From Scytonema sp. UIC 10036 (GTDB lineage: Bacteria > Cyanobacteriota > Cyanobacteriia > Cyanobacteriales > Nostocaceae), in NCBI RefSeq assembly GCF_009725235.1, contig NZ_WJFC01000113.1:1-41807 (forward strand): a stretch of DNA of 41,807 nucleotides. The letters run 5' to 3'. A program made the position numbers and the translations under genes. Numbering within the stretch: the first letter of the stretch is position 1; every line of letters starts with the position of its first letter. Below the pieces are notes generated by a model that was given only the letters and a program-made list of their open reading frames with translations, searched no databases and was not told where the DNA came from. Of the stretch, positions 15,642 to 23,904 are shown piece by piece.

Positions 15642-17180
15642 CTACACTACTGCCAAGTTTTTATCGACTTGTTTGGATTCAATGTTGCCTACCTGAGATT
15701 CGATCGCGGTACCCTTAAAGAAGTCAGGGTTAGCTTCGGTGTAAAACTTGTAGGGATTTGTGAAGACAAAGGACTTGAAGTCAACTTCGGAAATTAAGCC
15801 TTCTTTTACAAGTTCCCAACTTTCAGCTAGTGGTGCAGTTAGATCGGGTACATCCCAATGACCAACATCTGAGGAATAGATGGCGTTGAGCTTGACATTT
15901 AACGGATTGGCTTTGTCGTTGAATGCGGCTGCTACTGTGCGGTCATCAGACTCGGAACCAAAGAAGAAATTGTTTACCCAGCGATCGCGAATATCTTCTA
16001 TTGTCTCAATACCAGCTGCTGCAAAATCATCTAATTCGCTACCAATGGGCTGACGGCTATGACGGTTGAATGAAGAACCTAGGACGCTCTTTGTCAATTC
16101 TTCTTTGTTAAGAGAATTCCCTTGAGTAATTTCTGCACCATAGCGTTCAAATAACTCAAATAGCTCGTCGGAGTTCGCGAGATCTGGGTTGTAGTTTTGC
16201 AGTGCCTTCACATTGCGCTTGGAGAAACGATCTACTAAATGAATATAGACGTTAGCACCCCAAGCCGCACCGCCTTCGAGCATAGCGACTCGCAACTGTG
16301 GAAAACGCTTGGTCACACCACCGAAGAACAGCGCTTTGGCAAATGCTTCCGATCCATCAGCGAAGTGACCGATATGGTTGTTCATGTAGTTGCTGATGGA
16401 AGAACGCCCCGTCCATCCCTGACTGCCGTAATGGGTAGTAATAGGTACACCGAGTTCCACAACTTTAGCCCAGAAAGGATCGTAGTTATACTCGCTATCC
16501 AACCCGTAAAAATCGATGTAGGAAGCATACTTGGCAATTCCTGGAAATTCATCGGCTGGATACTTATCTGCGATCGCTTTGATAGGTCGTTTGACGCCAA
16601 CAGGAATATTTATTACCTTTAACCCCAGTGTTTTAACGGCAAACTCTAGCTCTTCAATGCCTTCTTGTGGAGTCGTCAATAAAATACCAGCCACGGGTGT
16701 CAGGCGAGCGCTATATTTACGGTAGAGATCGGCATGATAGTGATTAATAGCACGTTGCAATGCCTGACGGTTGTCTGGACTTGCTCCAGCTGCTGCTAGA
16801 GCATTGTTTGGGAACAGCACTGAATAGTCTGACCCCTGTTCTGCCTGACGCTCGTAAAGCAGTTCCGGGAGAATGTAAGTAGCAAGGTCTAAAGTGTTGC
16901 GAGTCACTCTAGCCCACCAAGGAGAGCGAATTGTGCGGTTATAATGACGTTCTTCAGGAGTTTGTTGATACCAATCCTTTCCGTCAGTCTTGGAGTTGAG
17001 ACGCGAGGCTTCTGCCTTACGCAGTTCATCAACAAGCTTCACACCACCATAATTAGCAATGTAATCTTCAAGAGCCGGAGTGAAATCGTTAGTGTGAACA
17101 TCAGTGTCGATTACAGGATAATCAAGAGTTGCTCTAACTGCAGCAGAAGGTGAAGTCTTTAATCGGCTATAATAACTCAT
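15642..17180 (-). CDS. Amidohydrolase family 2 protein
   Basis: A 512-residue metal-dependent hydrolase or decarboxylase of the amidohydrolase-related (ACMSD-like) family. The N-terminal metal motif appears as VIDTDVHTN (D-x-H), with 'GVPITTHYGSQGW' in mid-protein, 'FPQLRVAMLEGGAAW' and C-terminal SSDVGHWD, whose Asp fits the catalytic position. The substrate cannot be read from sequence. The frame is open from a TTG at 17195, but ATG 17180 is chosen because AAGGAA lies 7 nt upstream of it. It follows the flavin monooxygenase gene by 53 bp on the same strand, so the two probably act in one catabolic pathway, with the monooxygenase product as substrate. Confidence 0.87.
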   Translation of the reverse strand: MSYYSRLKTSPSAAVRATLDYPVIDTDVHTNDFTPALEDYIANYGGVKLVDELRKAEASRLNSKTDGKDWYQQTPEERHYNRTIRSPWWARVTRNTLDLATYILPELLYERQAEQGSDYSVLFPNNALAAAGASPDNRQALQRAINHYHADLYRKYSARLTPVAGILLTTPQEGIEELEFAVKTLGLKVINIPVGVKRPIKAIADKYPADEFPGIAKYASYIDFYGLDSEYNYDPFWAKVVELGVPITTHYGSQGWTGRSSISNYMNNHIGHFADGSEAFAKALFFGGVTKRFPQLRVAMLEGGAAWGANVYIHLVDRFSKRNVKALQNYNPDLANSDELFELFERYGAEITQGNSLNKEELTKSVLGSSFNRHSRQPIGSELDDFAAAGIETIEDIRDRWVNNFFFGSESDDRTVAAAFNDKANPLNVKLNAIYSSDVGHWDVPDLTAPLAESWELVKEGLISEVDFKSFVFTNPYKFYTEANPDFFKGTAIESQVGNIESKQVDKNLAVV

Positions 17181-17233
17181 GTTTTTTTCCTTCAAAAAAT
17201 GACAGGTTTTTGCAGTATTTCTGGGAGTGTCAG

Positions 17234-18598
17234 TTAAGCTAACACCAATGTCTTGTCCTCTTGTTTGGCAGCAAAACGATTGTCGGGACGGCGGAGCCCA
17301 AGATTTTCACGCAAAGTACTGCCCTCGTATTCAGTACGGAACAGCCCGCGTTTCTGTAACACGGGAATGACTAAGTTAACGAAGTCATCTAATCCTGTAG
17401 GCAAGATTGGAGGCATAATATTAAAGCCATCAGCCGCATCGTTGTTGAACCATTCTTCTAGCTGGTCGGCAATGCTTTCAGGAGTACCAAGTATGGTGCG
17501 ATGACCTCGTGCAGTCGCAAGAGAGAGATATAACTGGCGCAAAGTCAGAGCGCCACGAGTTGCTAAATCCTTAACCAGTTTGAGACGGCTCTTGTTGGTG
17601 TTGGTGTCTTTGGGCAATTCGGGAGCCAGATCGTCTAGGGAATATTTTGATAGATCCACATCTTTGTAGTAGTTTTTCAAAATACCCCAGGCTACATCGG
17701 GATGGATTAAGGATTGCAGGAATTCATACTTCTCTTGGGCTTCTTCCTCAGTACGTCCAATAATTGGGAAAGCACCAGGCATGATTTTTAGATCGTCAGG
17801 CGATCGCCCGTATTTTGCCAATCTACCTTTGACATCAGCATAAAATTCTTGTGCATCTGCAAGGGTTTGATTGGCAGTAAAAATCACCTCAGCAGTCCGT
17901 GCAGCCAAGTCCCGTCCTGGTTCCGAGGCTCCAGCTTGAACGATGACTGGGTAGCCTTGGGGCGGACGACCAACGTTTAAAGGACCTTTTACAGAAAAAT
18001 GTTTGCCCTTGTGGTCGAGTGTATGCAGTTTGTTGGAGTCAAAATAGATACCAGATTCTCTGTCACGGATAAAGGCATCATCTTCCCAACTATCCCACAG
18101 TCCTTTCACCACTTCCACAAACTCTTCAGCACGTTCATAACGATCGCTGTGTTCTGGGTGCCGATCGCGACCAAAATTAGCTGCAGCATTTTCATTACCT
18201 GTGGTGACTACATTCCATCCCGCCCGACCCTTACTCAAGTAGTCCAACGAGGCAAACTTACGTGCAAGGGTGTAAGGTTCTTCATAAGTGGTGGAAGCGG
18301 TAGCAATCAAGCCGATATTTTGAGTTACAGAAGACAAGGCGGATAGCAGGGTAACTGGCTCGAAATGGACGATTTTACCATTGCGAATTTGAGTTTCCGG
18401 AGTACCGCCCCAGATTCCTACACTATCCGCCAGAAAAACTGCATCGAACAAGCCGCGTTGGGCTGTCTGAGTAATTTCCTTGTAATGTTCAAAATTTAAC
18501 CCAGCATCTGCTTGTGAATCCGGGTGACGCCAAGCGGAGACATGATGTCCGGTGGCTTGTATGAATGCACCCAAACGAATCTTGCGTGTTGTGCTCAT
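17234..18598 (-). CDS. LLM-class flavin-dependent monooxygenase (NtaA/SnaA/DmoA family)
   Basis: The 454-residue protein is typical in length and sequence for the FMN-dependent monooxygenases that use FMNH2 from a separate reductase to oxidise nitrilotriacetate, alkanesulfide or related substrates. Signatures are 'RKIRLGAFIQATGHHVSAWR' at the N-terminus, 'GRAGWNVVTTGNENAAANFG' (residues ~127-146), RYERAEEFVEVVKGLWDSW, and 'YPVIVQAGASEPGRDLAA'. No flavin reductase is visible nearby. In other bacteria such genes are induced by sulfur starvation; nothing in the upstream sequence proves that here. It is first of two genes, followed by the amidohydrolase. Confidence 0.9.
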   Translation of the reverse strand: MSTTRKIRLGAFIQATGHHVSAWRHPDSQADAGLNFEHYKEITQTAQRGLFDAVFLADSVGIWGGTPETQIRNGKIVHFEPVTLLSALSSVTQNIGLIATASTTYEEPYTLARKFASLDYLSKGRAGWNVVTTGNENAAANFGRDRHPEHSDRYERAEEFVEVVKGLWDSWEDDAFIRDRESGIYFDSNKLHTLDHKGKHFSVKGPLNVGRPPQGYPVIVQAGASEPGRDLAARTAEVIFTANQTLADAQEFYADVKGRLAKYGRSPDDLKIMPGAFPIIGRTEEEAQEKYEFLQSLIHPDVAWGILKNYYKDVDLSKYSLDDLAPELPKDTNTNKSRLKLVKDLATRGALTLRQLYLSLATARGHRTILGTPESIADQLEEWFNNDAADGFNIMPPILPTGLDDFVNLVIPVLQKRGLFRTEYEGSTLRENLGLRRPDNRFAAKQEDKTLVLA

Positions 18599-19212
18599 AT
18601 GCTTTTTTCTTTTCTACGGTGTCAAGAAGAAAGGCAGGAGGCAGAAGGGCTTTGTCAAATGTTCATGACTATGTGCCAAGTGATTTACACATATGGATGC
18701 AAAAAAATATCTACTGTCAATCACAGTAGCATGAAATGCTAATAATTAGCTTATCAAACATTAAGTTTTGCAAACAAATGTATTGGTCAATACATAATCC
18801 AAGTTGCCCGAGATTTCACCCTTTGGCAAAAAGCTGACAGAATCAAGCAGGACAATCGCACCTTTAAATAAGCGTGGAGAACGGGAAAAGCTTGGCATAG
18901 TGATAATGTTGAATCAACTGTTTTTTTTAGACTTTGGGTTCCATAGATCTTTGCCAACTAGAGATTAGCGATCTGCCGAAGCAGCAAAGCGATCGCATAG
19001 GCAATTCTATTGTTGGGTTTCATTCTTCAACTAAAAGCCTTTCAGTAGTTCACCACAATGATTTTGATGGGTAAAACGATGTTCTGGCTCATCTTCTTTT
19101 CCTCTGACTTCGCGCTCTTTGCGTCTTTGCGGTTTTTTAATCACCCCTAAAATTCAAAGTGGTAGACCACTCTATTTAAAATTTTTATTAGAAATTATGT
19201 ACCATATAACCT
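18599..19212. other. 614-bp intergenic region
   Basis: No gene was found on either strand. The part next to 18598 must hold the leftward promoter of the monooxygenase operon. A HIP1-containing AT-rich middle carries nothing recognisable. 19100-19140 contains another 'GCTCTTTGCGTCTTTGCGG' interspersed repeat ending in TTTTTT. Confidence 0.6.
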
Positions 19213-19563
19213 ATGGGATACACAACTGAATTCGCAGGCAAATTCCAGCTTGACCGTCCCCTGTTCGACTATCAAGCGCTGTACCTTTTAGATTTTGCTC
19301 GTACCCGAAGGGTCAAGCGATCGCAGTCCATCTTAACCACTATTCCCGATCCCGGTCGAGATGCAGTTGGTTTGCCATTGGGCGAAGAAGGAGGCTATTT
19401 CATCAACGACTCGCATCCACAAGCAGCCGCCTCAGTTATCGACGAAAACCGTCCTCCTAAAGGACAACCCGGACTGTACTGCCAATGGCAACCCACTTCT
19501 GATGGACGTGGTGTGGAGTGGAACGCTATTTGTCGTTTGTCGTTTGTTTTGCCAATTGTATAA
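19213..19563 (+). pseudogene. Truncated phage-like conserved hypothetical gene
   Basis: The first ~103 residues resemble a cyanobacterial/phage conserved protein with the pattern 'MGYTTEFAGKFQLDRPL', 'TRRVKR', 'VGLPLGEEGGYF', 'RPPKGQPGLYCQWQPTSDG' and 'VEW'. Homologues that I recall continue for some 80-100 residues after 'EW' with an aromatic-rich domain. Here the reading changes to a short unrelated tail (CRLSFVLPIV) and stops. The 3' end is replaced by the psbA promoter region. The function of the family is not known. Confidence 0.6.
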
Positions 19564-19564
19564 T
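19537..19564 (+). promoter_or_regulatory. Candidate psbA promoter
   Basis: TTGTCG (19537-19542), a 16-bp spacer and a consensus TATAAT (19559-19564). Transcription would start near 19571 and give a 5' leader of about 125 nt before psbA. It overlaps the 3' end of the truncated upstream gene. Other weaker AT-rich -10 candidates closer to the gene cannot be excluded. Confidence 0.5.
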
Positions 19565-19642
19565 TTACGCTTATGGGTGTTATGAGTTTTACTAAACTTA
19601 ATTCTATTGTAAAGTTTGGTAAACAAGTGTAAATTACATTCA

Positions 19643-19658
19643 TAGGCAAAAACGCCTA
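19643..19658 (+). other. Small hairpin in the psbA 5' leader
   Basis: TAGGC-AAAAAC-GCCTA lies 38 bp upstream of the psbA ATG. The AT-rich leader after it shows no strong Shine-Dalgarno. A structured, AU-rich leader is usual for psbA transcripts, whose stability and translation respond to light; the role of this hairpin is inferred. Confidence 0.4.
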
Positions 19659-19696
19659 GGCAAGTTTTTCACAAACTTATCGCAATACATAAAACA

Positions 19697-20779
19697 ATGA
19701 CAGCAACCTTACAGCGTCGCGAAAGCGCAAACGTATGGGAGCAGTTCTGTAACTGGATCACCTCTACCGAAAACCGCCTTTATGTTGGCTGGTTCGGCGT
19801 ATTGATGATTCCTACACTGCTCTCCGCAGCCATCTGCTTCATTATCGCATTCATCGCTGCTCCTCCTGTAGACATCGATGGTATCCGCGAACCTGTTGCA
19901 GGTTCTTTGCTCTACGGTAACAACATCATTTCTGGTGCAGTTGTTCCAAGTTCCAACGCGATCGGTCTTCACTTCTACCCCATCTGGGAAGCGGCTTCCT
20001 TAGATGAGTGGTTGTACAACGGTGGTCCTTACCAGTTGGTAGTTTTCCACTTCCTGATTGGCGTCTTCTGCTACTTAGGTCGTGAGTGGGAATTGTCCTA
20101 CCGCTTGGGAATGCGTCCTTGGATCTGTGTAGCATTCAGCGCACCTGTTGCTGCTGCAACAGCAGTGTTCTTAATCTACCCCATTGGTCAAGGTTCCTTC
20201 TCTGACGGTATGCCCTTGGGTATCTCTGGAACCTTCAACTTCATGTTGGTGTTCCAAGCAGAGCACAACATCCTCATGCACCCCTTCCACCAATTAGGTG
20301 TAGCAGGTGTGTTCGGTGGTAGCTTATTCAGTGCAATGCACGGTTCTCTGGTCACCTCTTCCTTAGTTCGTGAAACAACCGAGACCGAATCTCAGAACTA
20401 CGGTTACAAGTTCGGACAAGAAGAAGAGACCTACAACATCGTAGCAGCACACGGCTACTTCGGAAGACTTATCTTCCAATACGCATCATTCAACAACTCC
20501 CGCTCCTTGCACTTCTTCTTGGCAGCATGGCCAGTGGTAGGCATCTGGTTCACGGCACTGGGCATCAGCACCATGGCGTTCAACCTCAACGGTTTCAACT
20601 TCAACCAATCCGTACTTGACTCACAAGGTCGTGCGATTGGCACCTGGGCAGACATCCTCAACCGCGCCAACCTGGGTATGGAAGTCATGCACGAGCGTAA
20701 CGCGCACAACTTCCCTCTCGACTTAGCTTCTGCTGAAGTTGCGCCTGTTGCTATCAGCGCTCCTGCTATCAACGGTTAG
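19697..20779 (+). CDS. psbA: Photosystem II D1 protein, Glu130 (high-light) form
   Basis: The full-length 360-residue D1 reaction-centre subunit of photosystem II in the thylakoid membrane, which carries the secondary donor, pheophytin, QB and most Mn-cluster ligands. Visible residues: Tyr161 (YZ), Asp170, Glu189/His190, His198, His215 and His272, Ser264 in QYASF at the QB site, and His332, Glu333, His337, Asp342, Ala344. The 16-residue tail [16 protein letters not shown] is removed after Ala344 by CtpA. Position 130 is Glu ([10 protein letters not shown]), the form associated with D1:2/high-light isoforms; low-light forms have Gln. Cyanobacteria carry several psbA genes, so this is one family member. 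It is monocistronic with its own terminator. Confidence 0.99.
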   Translation: MTATLQRRESANVWEQFCNWITSTENRLYVGWFGVLMIPTLLSAAICFIIAFIAAPPVDIDGIREPVAGSLLYGNNIISGAVVPSSNAIGLHFYPIWEAASLDEWLYNGGPYQLVVFHFLIGVFCYLGREWELSYRLGMRPWICVAFSAPVAAATAVFLIYPIGQGSFSDGMPLGISGTFNFMLVFQAEHNILMHPFHQLGVAGVFGGSLFSAMHGSLVTSSLVRETTETESQNYGYKFGQEEETYNIVAAHGYFGRLIFQYASFNNSRSLHFFLAAWPVVGIWFTALGISTMAFNLNGFNFNQSVLDSQGRAIGTWADILNRANLGMEVMHERNAHNFPLDLASAEVAPVAISAPAING

Positions 20780-20836
20780 GATTTAGGTAACACGGTTAAT
20801 TTGTTAGTAATGCTGAAAAAAGTGTAGTTAATCTCG

Positions 20837-20864
20837 GCGCTTCCTAAAGGGGAGCGCTTTTTTT
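20837..20864 (+). terminator. Intrinsic terminator of psbA
   Basis: GCGCTTCC (20837-20844), loop TAAAG, GGGAGCGC (20850-20857) with one T-G pair, then seven T residues. It lies 57 bp after the psbA stop. Confidence 0.9.
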
Positions 20865-20893
20865 ATTATGTAAAACGCCTCTAAAAATTTTCG

Positions 20894-20992
20894 TTAAAAC
20901 TGTTGTTCTTCTTCAAAAAACCAGATTTCTGCAAGAAGTGCTAAGCCAATCAGCCACAGAAAGCAACATCCTAAAAATATAACCATTCCCAT
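20894..20992 (-). CDS. Putative 32-residue single-pass membrane protein
   Basis: ATG at 20992 (minus strand) opens a 33-codon frame with a TAA at 20894-20896. The product is one hydrophobic helix (MGMVIFLGCCFLWLIGLALL, then AEIWFF) followed by an acidic tail EEEQQF. GGGAG lies 9-10 nt upstream of the ATG. The composition is that of cyanobacterial small membrane proteins, not of random AT-rich DNA. It is convergent with psbA across the terminator. I do not recognise the family, and an ORF this short can arise by chance. Confidence 0.5.
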   Translation of the reverse strand: MGMVIFLGCCFLWLIGLALLAEIWFFEEEQQF

Positions 20993-21402
20993 AGCTATCA
21001 TCTCCCATACAATGTATTGCTTGCTTTTCCTTGCTACATAAAGGCAAAGCAAGCCTGAAATGACGACAATACCTAAGCTAATTTAGTCAACTAAAAAACT
21101 ATTAGCTTTAATCACTAAATTAACACCGATCGCAATGAAGGAATTTCTCTTGACAATAATCTTTATATTGAACGGTAACCAAGTTACACTCAACACACGG
21201 TGGATAAAAACTTCAGGAAATAAATAGCCTTCTCACCTCTTACCTCTGCGTACTCTGCGCCTCGGCGGTTAAATCAATAACTTTTGAACCGAAGAGTACA
21301 CAGAGAACGCAGAATGTAGAATCTGAATTTTTACATTTTCTCGGAAAAACACACAGATGCTTGTGAAGTTGTATGACGAGTGTTTTTTCTGAGGTACATA
21401 CA
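20993..21402. other. 410-bp intergenic region
   Basis: No gene was seen. It includes a 'CTCTGCGTACTCTGCGCCTCGG' class interspersed repeat near 21242-21268 and its inverted relative (GAACCGAAGAGTACACAGAG) near 21287-21306, about 20 bp apart. The 32-residue ORF's promoter (leftward) and the next gene's promoter (rightward) would both lie here. Confidence 0.5.
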
Positions 21403-21624
21403 ATGAAACCGCAATATTTTATAGCTCCATTGATAACGGTAGGAATAATATCTGTATTTGCACAGCAGGTAGAAGTATCTTATTTCTTGGACGTTTTCAA
21501 AAATCCTGACAGAATTGTCAAGATTCTTAAAAAAGAGCAATTGGAAGCCCGCCTACCTCCCAATCGTGGAATTCCCACAAGTAGAGAAAGTGGCAGTAGT
21601 CGTCAATTAAAGTGGGAGAACTAA
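21403..21624 (+). CDS. Small exported or membrane-anchored hypothetical protein
   Basis: A 73-residue protein starting MKPQYFIAPLITVGIISVF, a short positive N-terminus and a hydrophobic segment fitting an uncleaved anchor or signal peptide. A basic middle (KNPDRIVKILKKEQLEARL) and a Ser/Gly-rich end follow. The frame is open from an ATG at 21373, but 21403 is chosen because GAGG lies about 9 nt upstream and the hydrophobic segment then starts normally. No family was recognised. Confidence 0.5.
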   Translation: MKPQYFIAPLITVGIISVFAQQVEVSYFLDVFKNPDRIVKILKKEQLEARLPPNRGIPTSRESGSSRQLKWEN

Positions 21625-21756
21625 TGAAATTAGCGTTAATTCTTAACAAATTTTTGTAACAGAAGATATGTTCTGTAACTAGAATAAAAAATACAGGTAA
21701 AAATCTAGATTTTTTAATAATAAAATCGAATGACTCGCATTAATGAGTAGACCAGC

Positions 21757-22299
21757 TTATGCAGTTCTTTCCCACTCATCTCTTGAAATTCCAAAAATCA
21801 AAGAATCCCACCAGCGTCCCTTGAACCACTCATTCTCGGTAAATCTTTCCTCAAACTGCATCCCGACTTTTTCCATGACTCTGGCAGAGGCAAGGTTTTC
21901 CGCAATGCACCAGCCATAAATACGTTGTAGCTTTAACTCCTCAAACCCAAATTTTATTATGGTGCTTGCAGCTTCAGTTGCATATCCCTTTCCCCAGTAA
22001 TTTGAAGCAATTTCGTAACCAAGGGAAGCTTCTGGTAATTCTGGTGTAATTTTGCGAATACCGCAGTTTCCAATGACTTTTTCTTCAGATTTTAAGACGA
22101 TCGCTAACTGAAATTTGATTCTTGGCACTTGCTTTTGCTGTTCTAAAAACATTTGCACAAATTCCTGCACCTCAGTTTTGCTACGTGTCTCCCATTCATA
22201 AAATTCCAGGTATTGGGGATCTGTTTGGTAATCAAAAACAGCTTTCCAGTCTTCCTTTATAAATTCTCGTAAGATAAGGCGCTTGGAGGAAAGAATCAT
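21757..22299 (-). CDS. GNAT acetyltransferase, RimJ/RimL type
   Basis: A 180-residue GNAT of the ribosomal-protein Nα-acetyltransferase (Acetyltransf_3) type. 'SSKRLILREFIKEDWKAVFD' is the usual N-terminus, 'EASLGYEIASNYWGKGYATEA' (residues ~100-120) contains the acetyl-CoA-binding loop, and 'NLASARVMEKVGMQFEER' the C-terminal helix. The frame stays open to 22572, but the upstream part is translated low-complexity repeat (GDKVDEGDKEKE), so ATG 22299 is chosen. The substrate is unknown; these enzymes modify proteins, antibiotics or small amines. Confidence 0.85.
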   Translation of the reverse strand: MILSSKRLILREFIKEDWKAVFDYQTDPQYLEFYEWETRSKTEVQEFVQMFLEQQKQVPRIKFQLAIVLKSEEKVIGNCGIRKITPELPEASLGYEIASNYWGKGYATEAASTIIKFGFEELKLQRIYGWCIAENLASARVMEKVGMQFEERFTENEWFKGRWWDSLIFGISRDEWERTA

Positions 22300-22319
22300 T
22301 TGTATAGCAATCCTATTAG

Positions 22320-22490
22320 AGCTCCGAACAAGGGGGACAAGGAAGACAAGGAGGACAAGGGAGAGGTGTTTGTAACTCCTACACGGACTGCTATAGTCAT
22401 TTGTCATTGGGTATTGGGCATTGGAGATTGGACACAGTTCTTTTTCCTTGTCCCCCTCGTCTACCTTGTCCCCAGTCCCCAATCCCCAGT
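22320..22490. repeat. Short tandem low-complexity repeats
   Basis: GGGGGACAAGGAAGACAAGG-type units (22330-22362) and their complement TTGTCCCCCTCGTCTACCTTG (about 22448-22470), plus CCCCAGTCCCCAATCCCCAGT, lie between the divergent GNAT and EamA genes. Similar units recur at 25066-25140. Confidence 0.7.
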
Positions 22491-22570
22491 ATAACTTTAC
22501 AAAACAACATAATTCGGTACAATTGTGTAAAGTATTTATCGCATTGTAAAACAAAGGCGCAACCAGACCC

Positions 22571-23641
22571 ATGCAACTGAAGCTCAGTGCATCTCAACAA
22601 CCCTTCGCACCAATACTGCTGATAGCCCCATTTTTCTTATGGGGTACTGCAATGGTGGCAATGAAAGGTGCCATCCCCCACACGACACCATTCTTTTTGG
22701 CGGGGGTGCGTTTGATACCAGCAGGGGTACTTATTCTCATAGCAGCAATATTAATGGGTAAACCTCAGCCCAAAGGATGGTTGGCGTGGCTGTGGATAGG
22801 TTTATTTGCTTTGGTTGATGGAACTCTATTTCAGGGCTTTTTAGCCGAAGGGTTAGTGAGAACAAGTGCTGGGCTGGGTTCTGTCATGATTGATTCTCAA
22901 CCTCTAGCAGTTGCTTTGTTGTCTTTATGGCTGTTCCAAGAACGCATTGGTTTATGGGGATGGCTGGGACTCGCATTGGGAGTGATGGGTATTAGTTTAA
23001 TTGGCTTACCAGATGATTTAATCTTAGGTATGCTCTCTCATTCTTCCCTCCCCTCTCCCCCCCTCCATTACTCCTTTCTAGAGAGTGGCGAATGGTTAAT
23101 GCTGTTGGCTGCACTGAGTATGGCAGTGGGAACTGTGCTGATTCGCTTTGTGTGTCGTTACGCCGATCCCGTAACTGCTACAGGATGGCACATGATTTTA
23201 GGTGGATTGCCATTGTGGGGAGTTTCGGCAGTTACAGAATCAGAGCAAATACAGAATCTTGTTGCTTCGGATTGGCTGGCTTTAGGCTACGCTACCGTGT
23301 TCGGAAGTGCGATCGCATACGGCTTATTTTTCTATTTTGCTTCTAGTGGCAGTCTCACCAGTTTAAGTTCTCTCACCTTCCTCACACCTGTATTTGCCTT
23401 GCTATTTGGTAATTTACTTCTTCAAGAAGTGTTAAGCCCCGTGCAGTGGGTGGGAGTGGGATTGACTCTAGTCAGCATTTACCTCATCAATCAACGAGAT
23501 ACTTTAGCTGGATCTGGTAATAAACCTGTTACGAGTGCTCAAAACACGGCTCAACAGCAATCCCTGTTAGAAGCTTCTCCAAAGAAACTCAGTAGAGTCA
23601 CCGTACCTTTGCGCGAATCAGAACCAGAAATTTTACCGTAG
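22571..23641 (+). CDS. EamA/DMT-family transporter
   Basis: The 356-residue inner-membrane protein has two EamA repeats and about ten hydrophobic segments. Repeat 1 begins 'PILLIAPFFLWGTAMVAMKG' with the 'PFFLAGVRLIPAG' helix following. Repeat 2 begins 'WLMLLAALSMAVGTVLIRF', with 'SLTFLTPVFALLFGNLLLQE' near the end. Members export metabolites, amino acids or drugs; the substrate cannot be inferred. The ~20-residue linker HSSLPSPPLHYSFLESGEW between the halves is encoded by C-rich short-repeat DNA (23040-23075). The Ser/Gln-rich C-terminal 45 residues are presumably cytosolic. Confidence 0.92.
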   Translation: MQLKLSASQQPFAPILLIAPFFLWGTAMVAMKGAIPHTTPFFLAGVRLIPAGVLILIAAILMGKPQPKGWLAWLWIGLFALVDGTLFQGFLAEGLVRTSAGLGSVMIDSQPLAVALLSLWLFQERIGLWGWLGLALGVMGISLIGLPDDLILGMLSHSSLPSPPLHYSFLESGEWLMLLAALSMAVGTVLIRFVCRYADPVTATGWHMILGGLPLWGVSAVTESEQIQNLVASDWLALGYATVFGSAIAYGLFFYFASSGSLTSLSSLTFLTPVFALLFGNLLLQEVLSPVQWVGVGLTLVSIYLINQRDTLAGSGNKPVTSAQNTAQQQSLLEASPKKLSRVTVPLRESEPEILP

Positions 23642-23904
23642 CTTAAAAAAAATCACTGGAAAAGAAAGAATTATCAAAATTGTTGGCATTGATGAAAGAT
23701 TGGGAACAGGCTATAGTATCCTTCAATCATAGTCAACTGTACTTACTTTATTTACGTACACTAAGTTGTTAAGCTGCTAGCTACTTGCAGCTCTACGCTC
23801 GGAGATTTGCATGGTCTGGTGAGAGGGGTGTATTTAATTATTTTGTAGCCAAGAAAAAAATTATCATTAAGATACCTTATTACCGTGGTATTGATGCGTT
23901 AGCA

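Noticed and set aside
17181..17195. TTG start of the amidohydrolase at 17195
   Set aside because: The AAGGAA ribosome-binding site would lie inside the coding sequence; ATG 17180 fits it.
21140..21175. TTGACA ... TATATT as a promoter near 21150
   Set aside because: The two hexamers are only 8 bp apart, too close for a sigma70-type promoter.
22300..22572. N-terminal extension of the RimJ/RimL-type GNAT
   Set aside because: The extension translates low-complexity repeats and overlaps the divergent EamA start; homology starts at ATG 22299.
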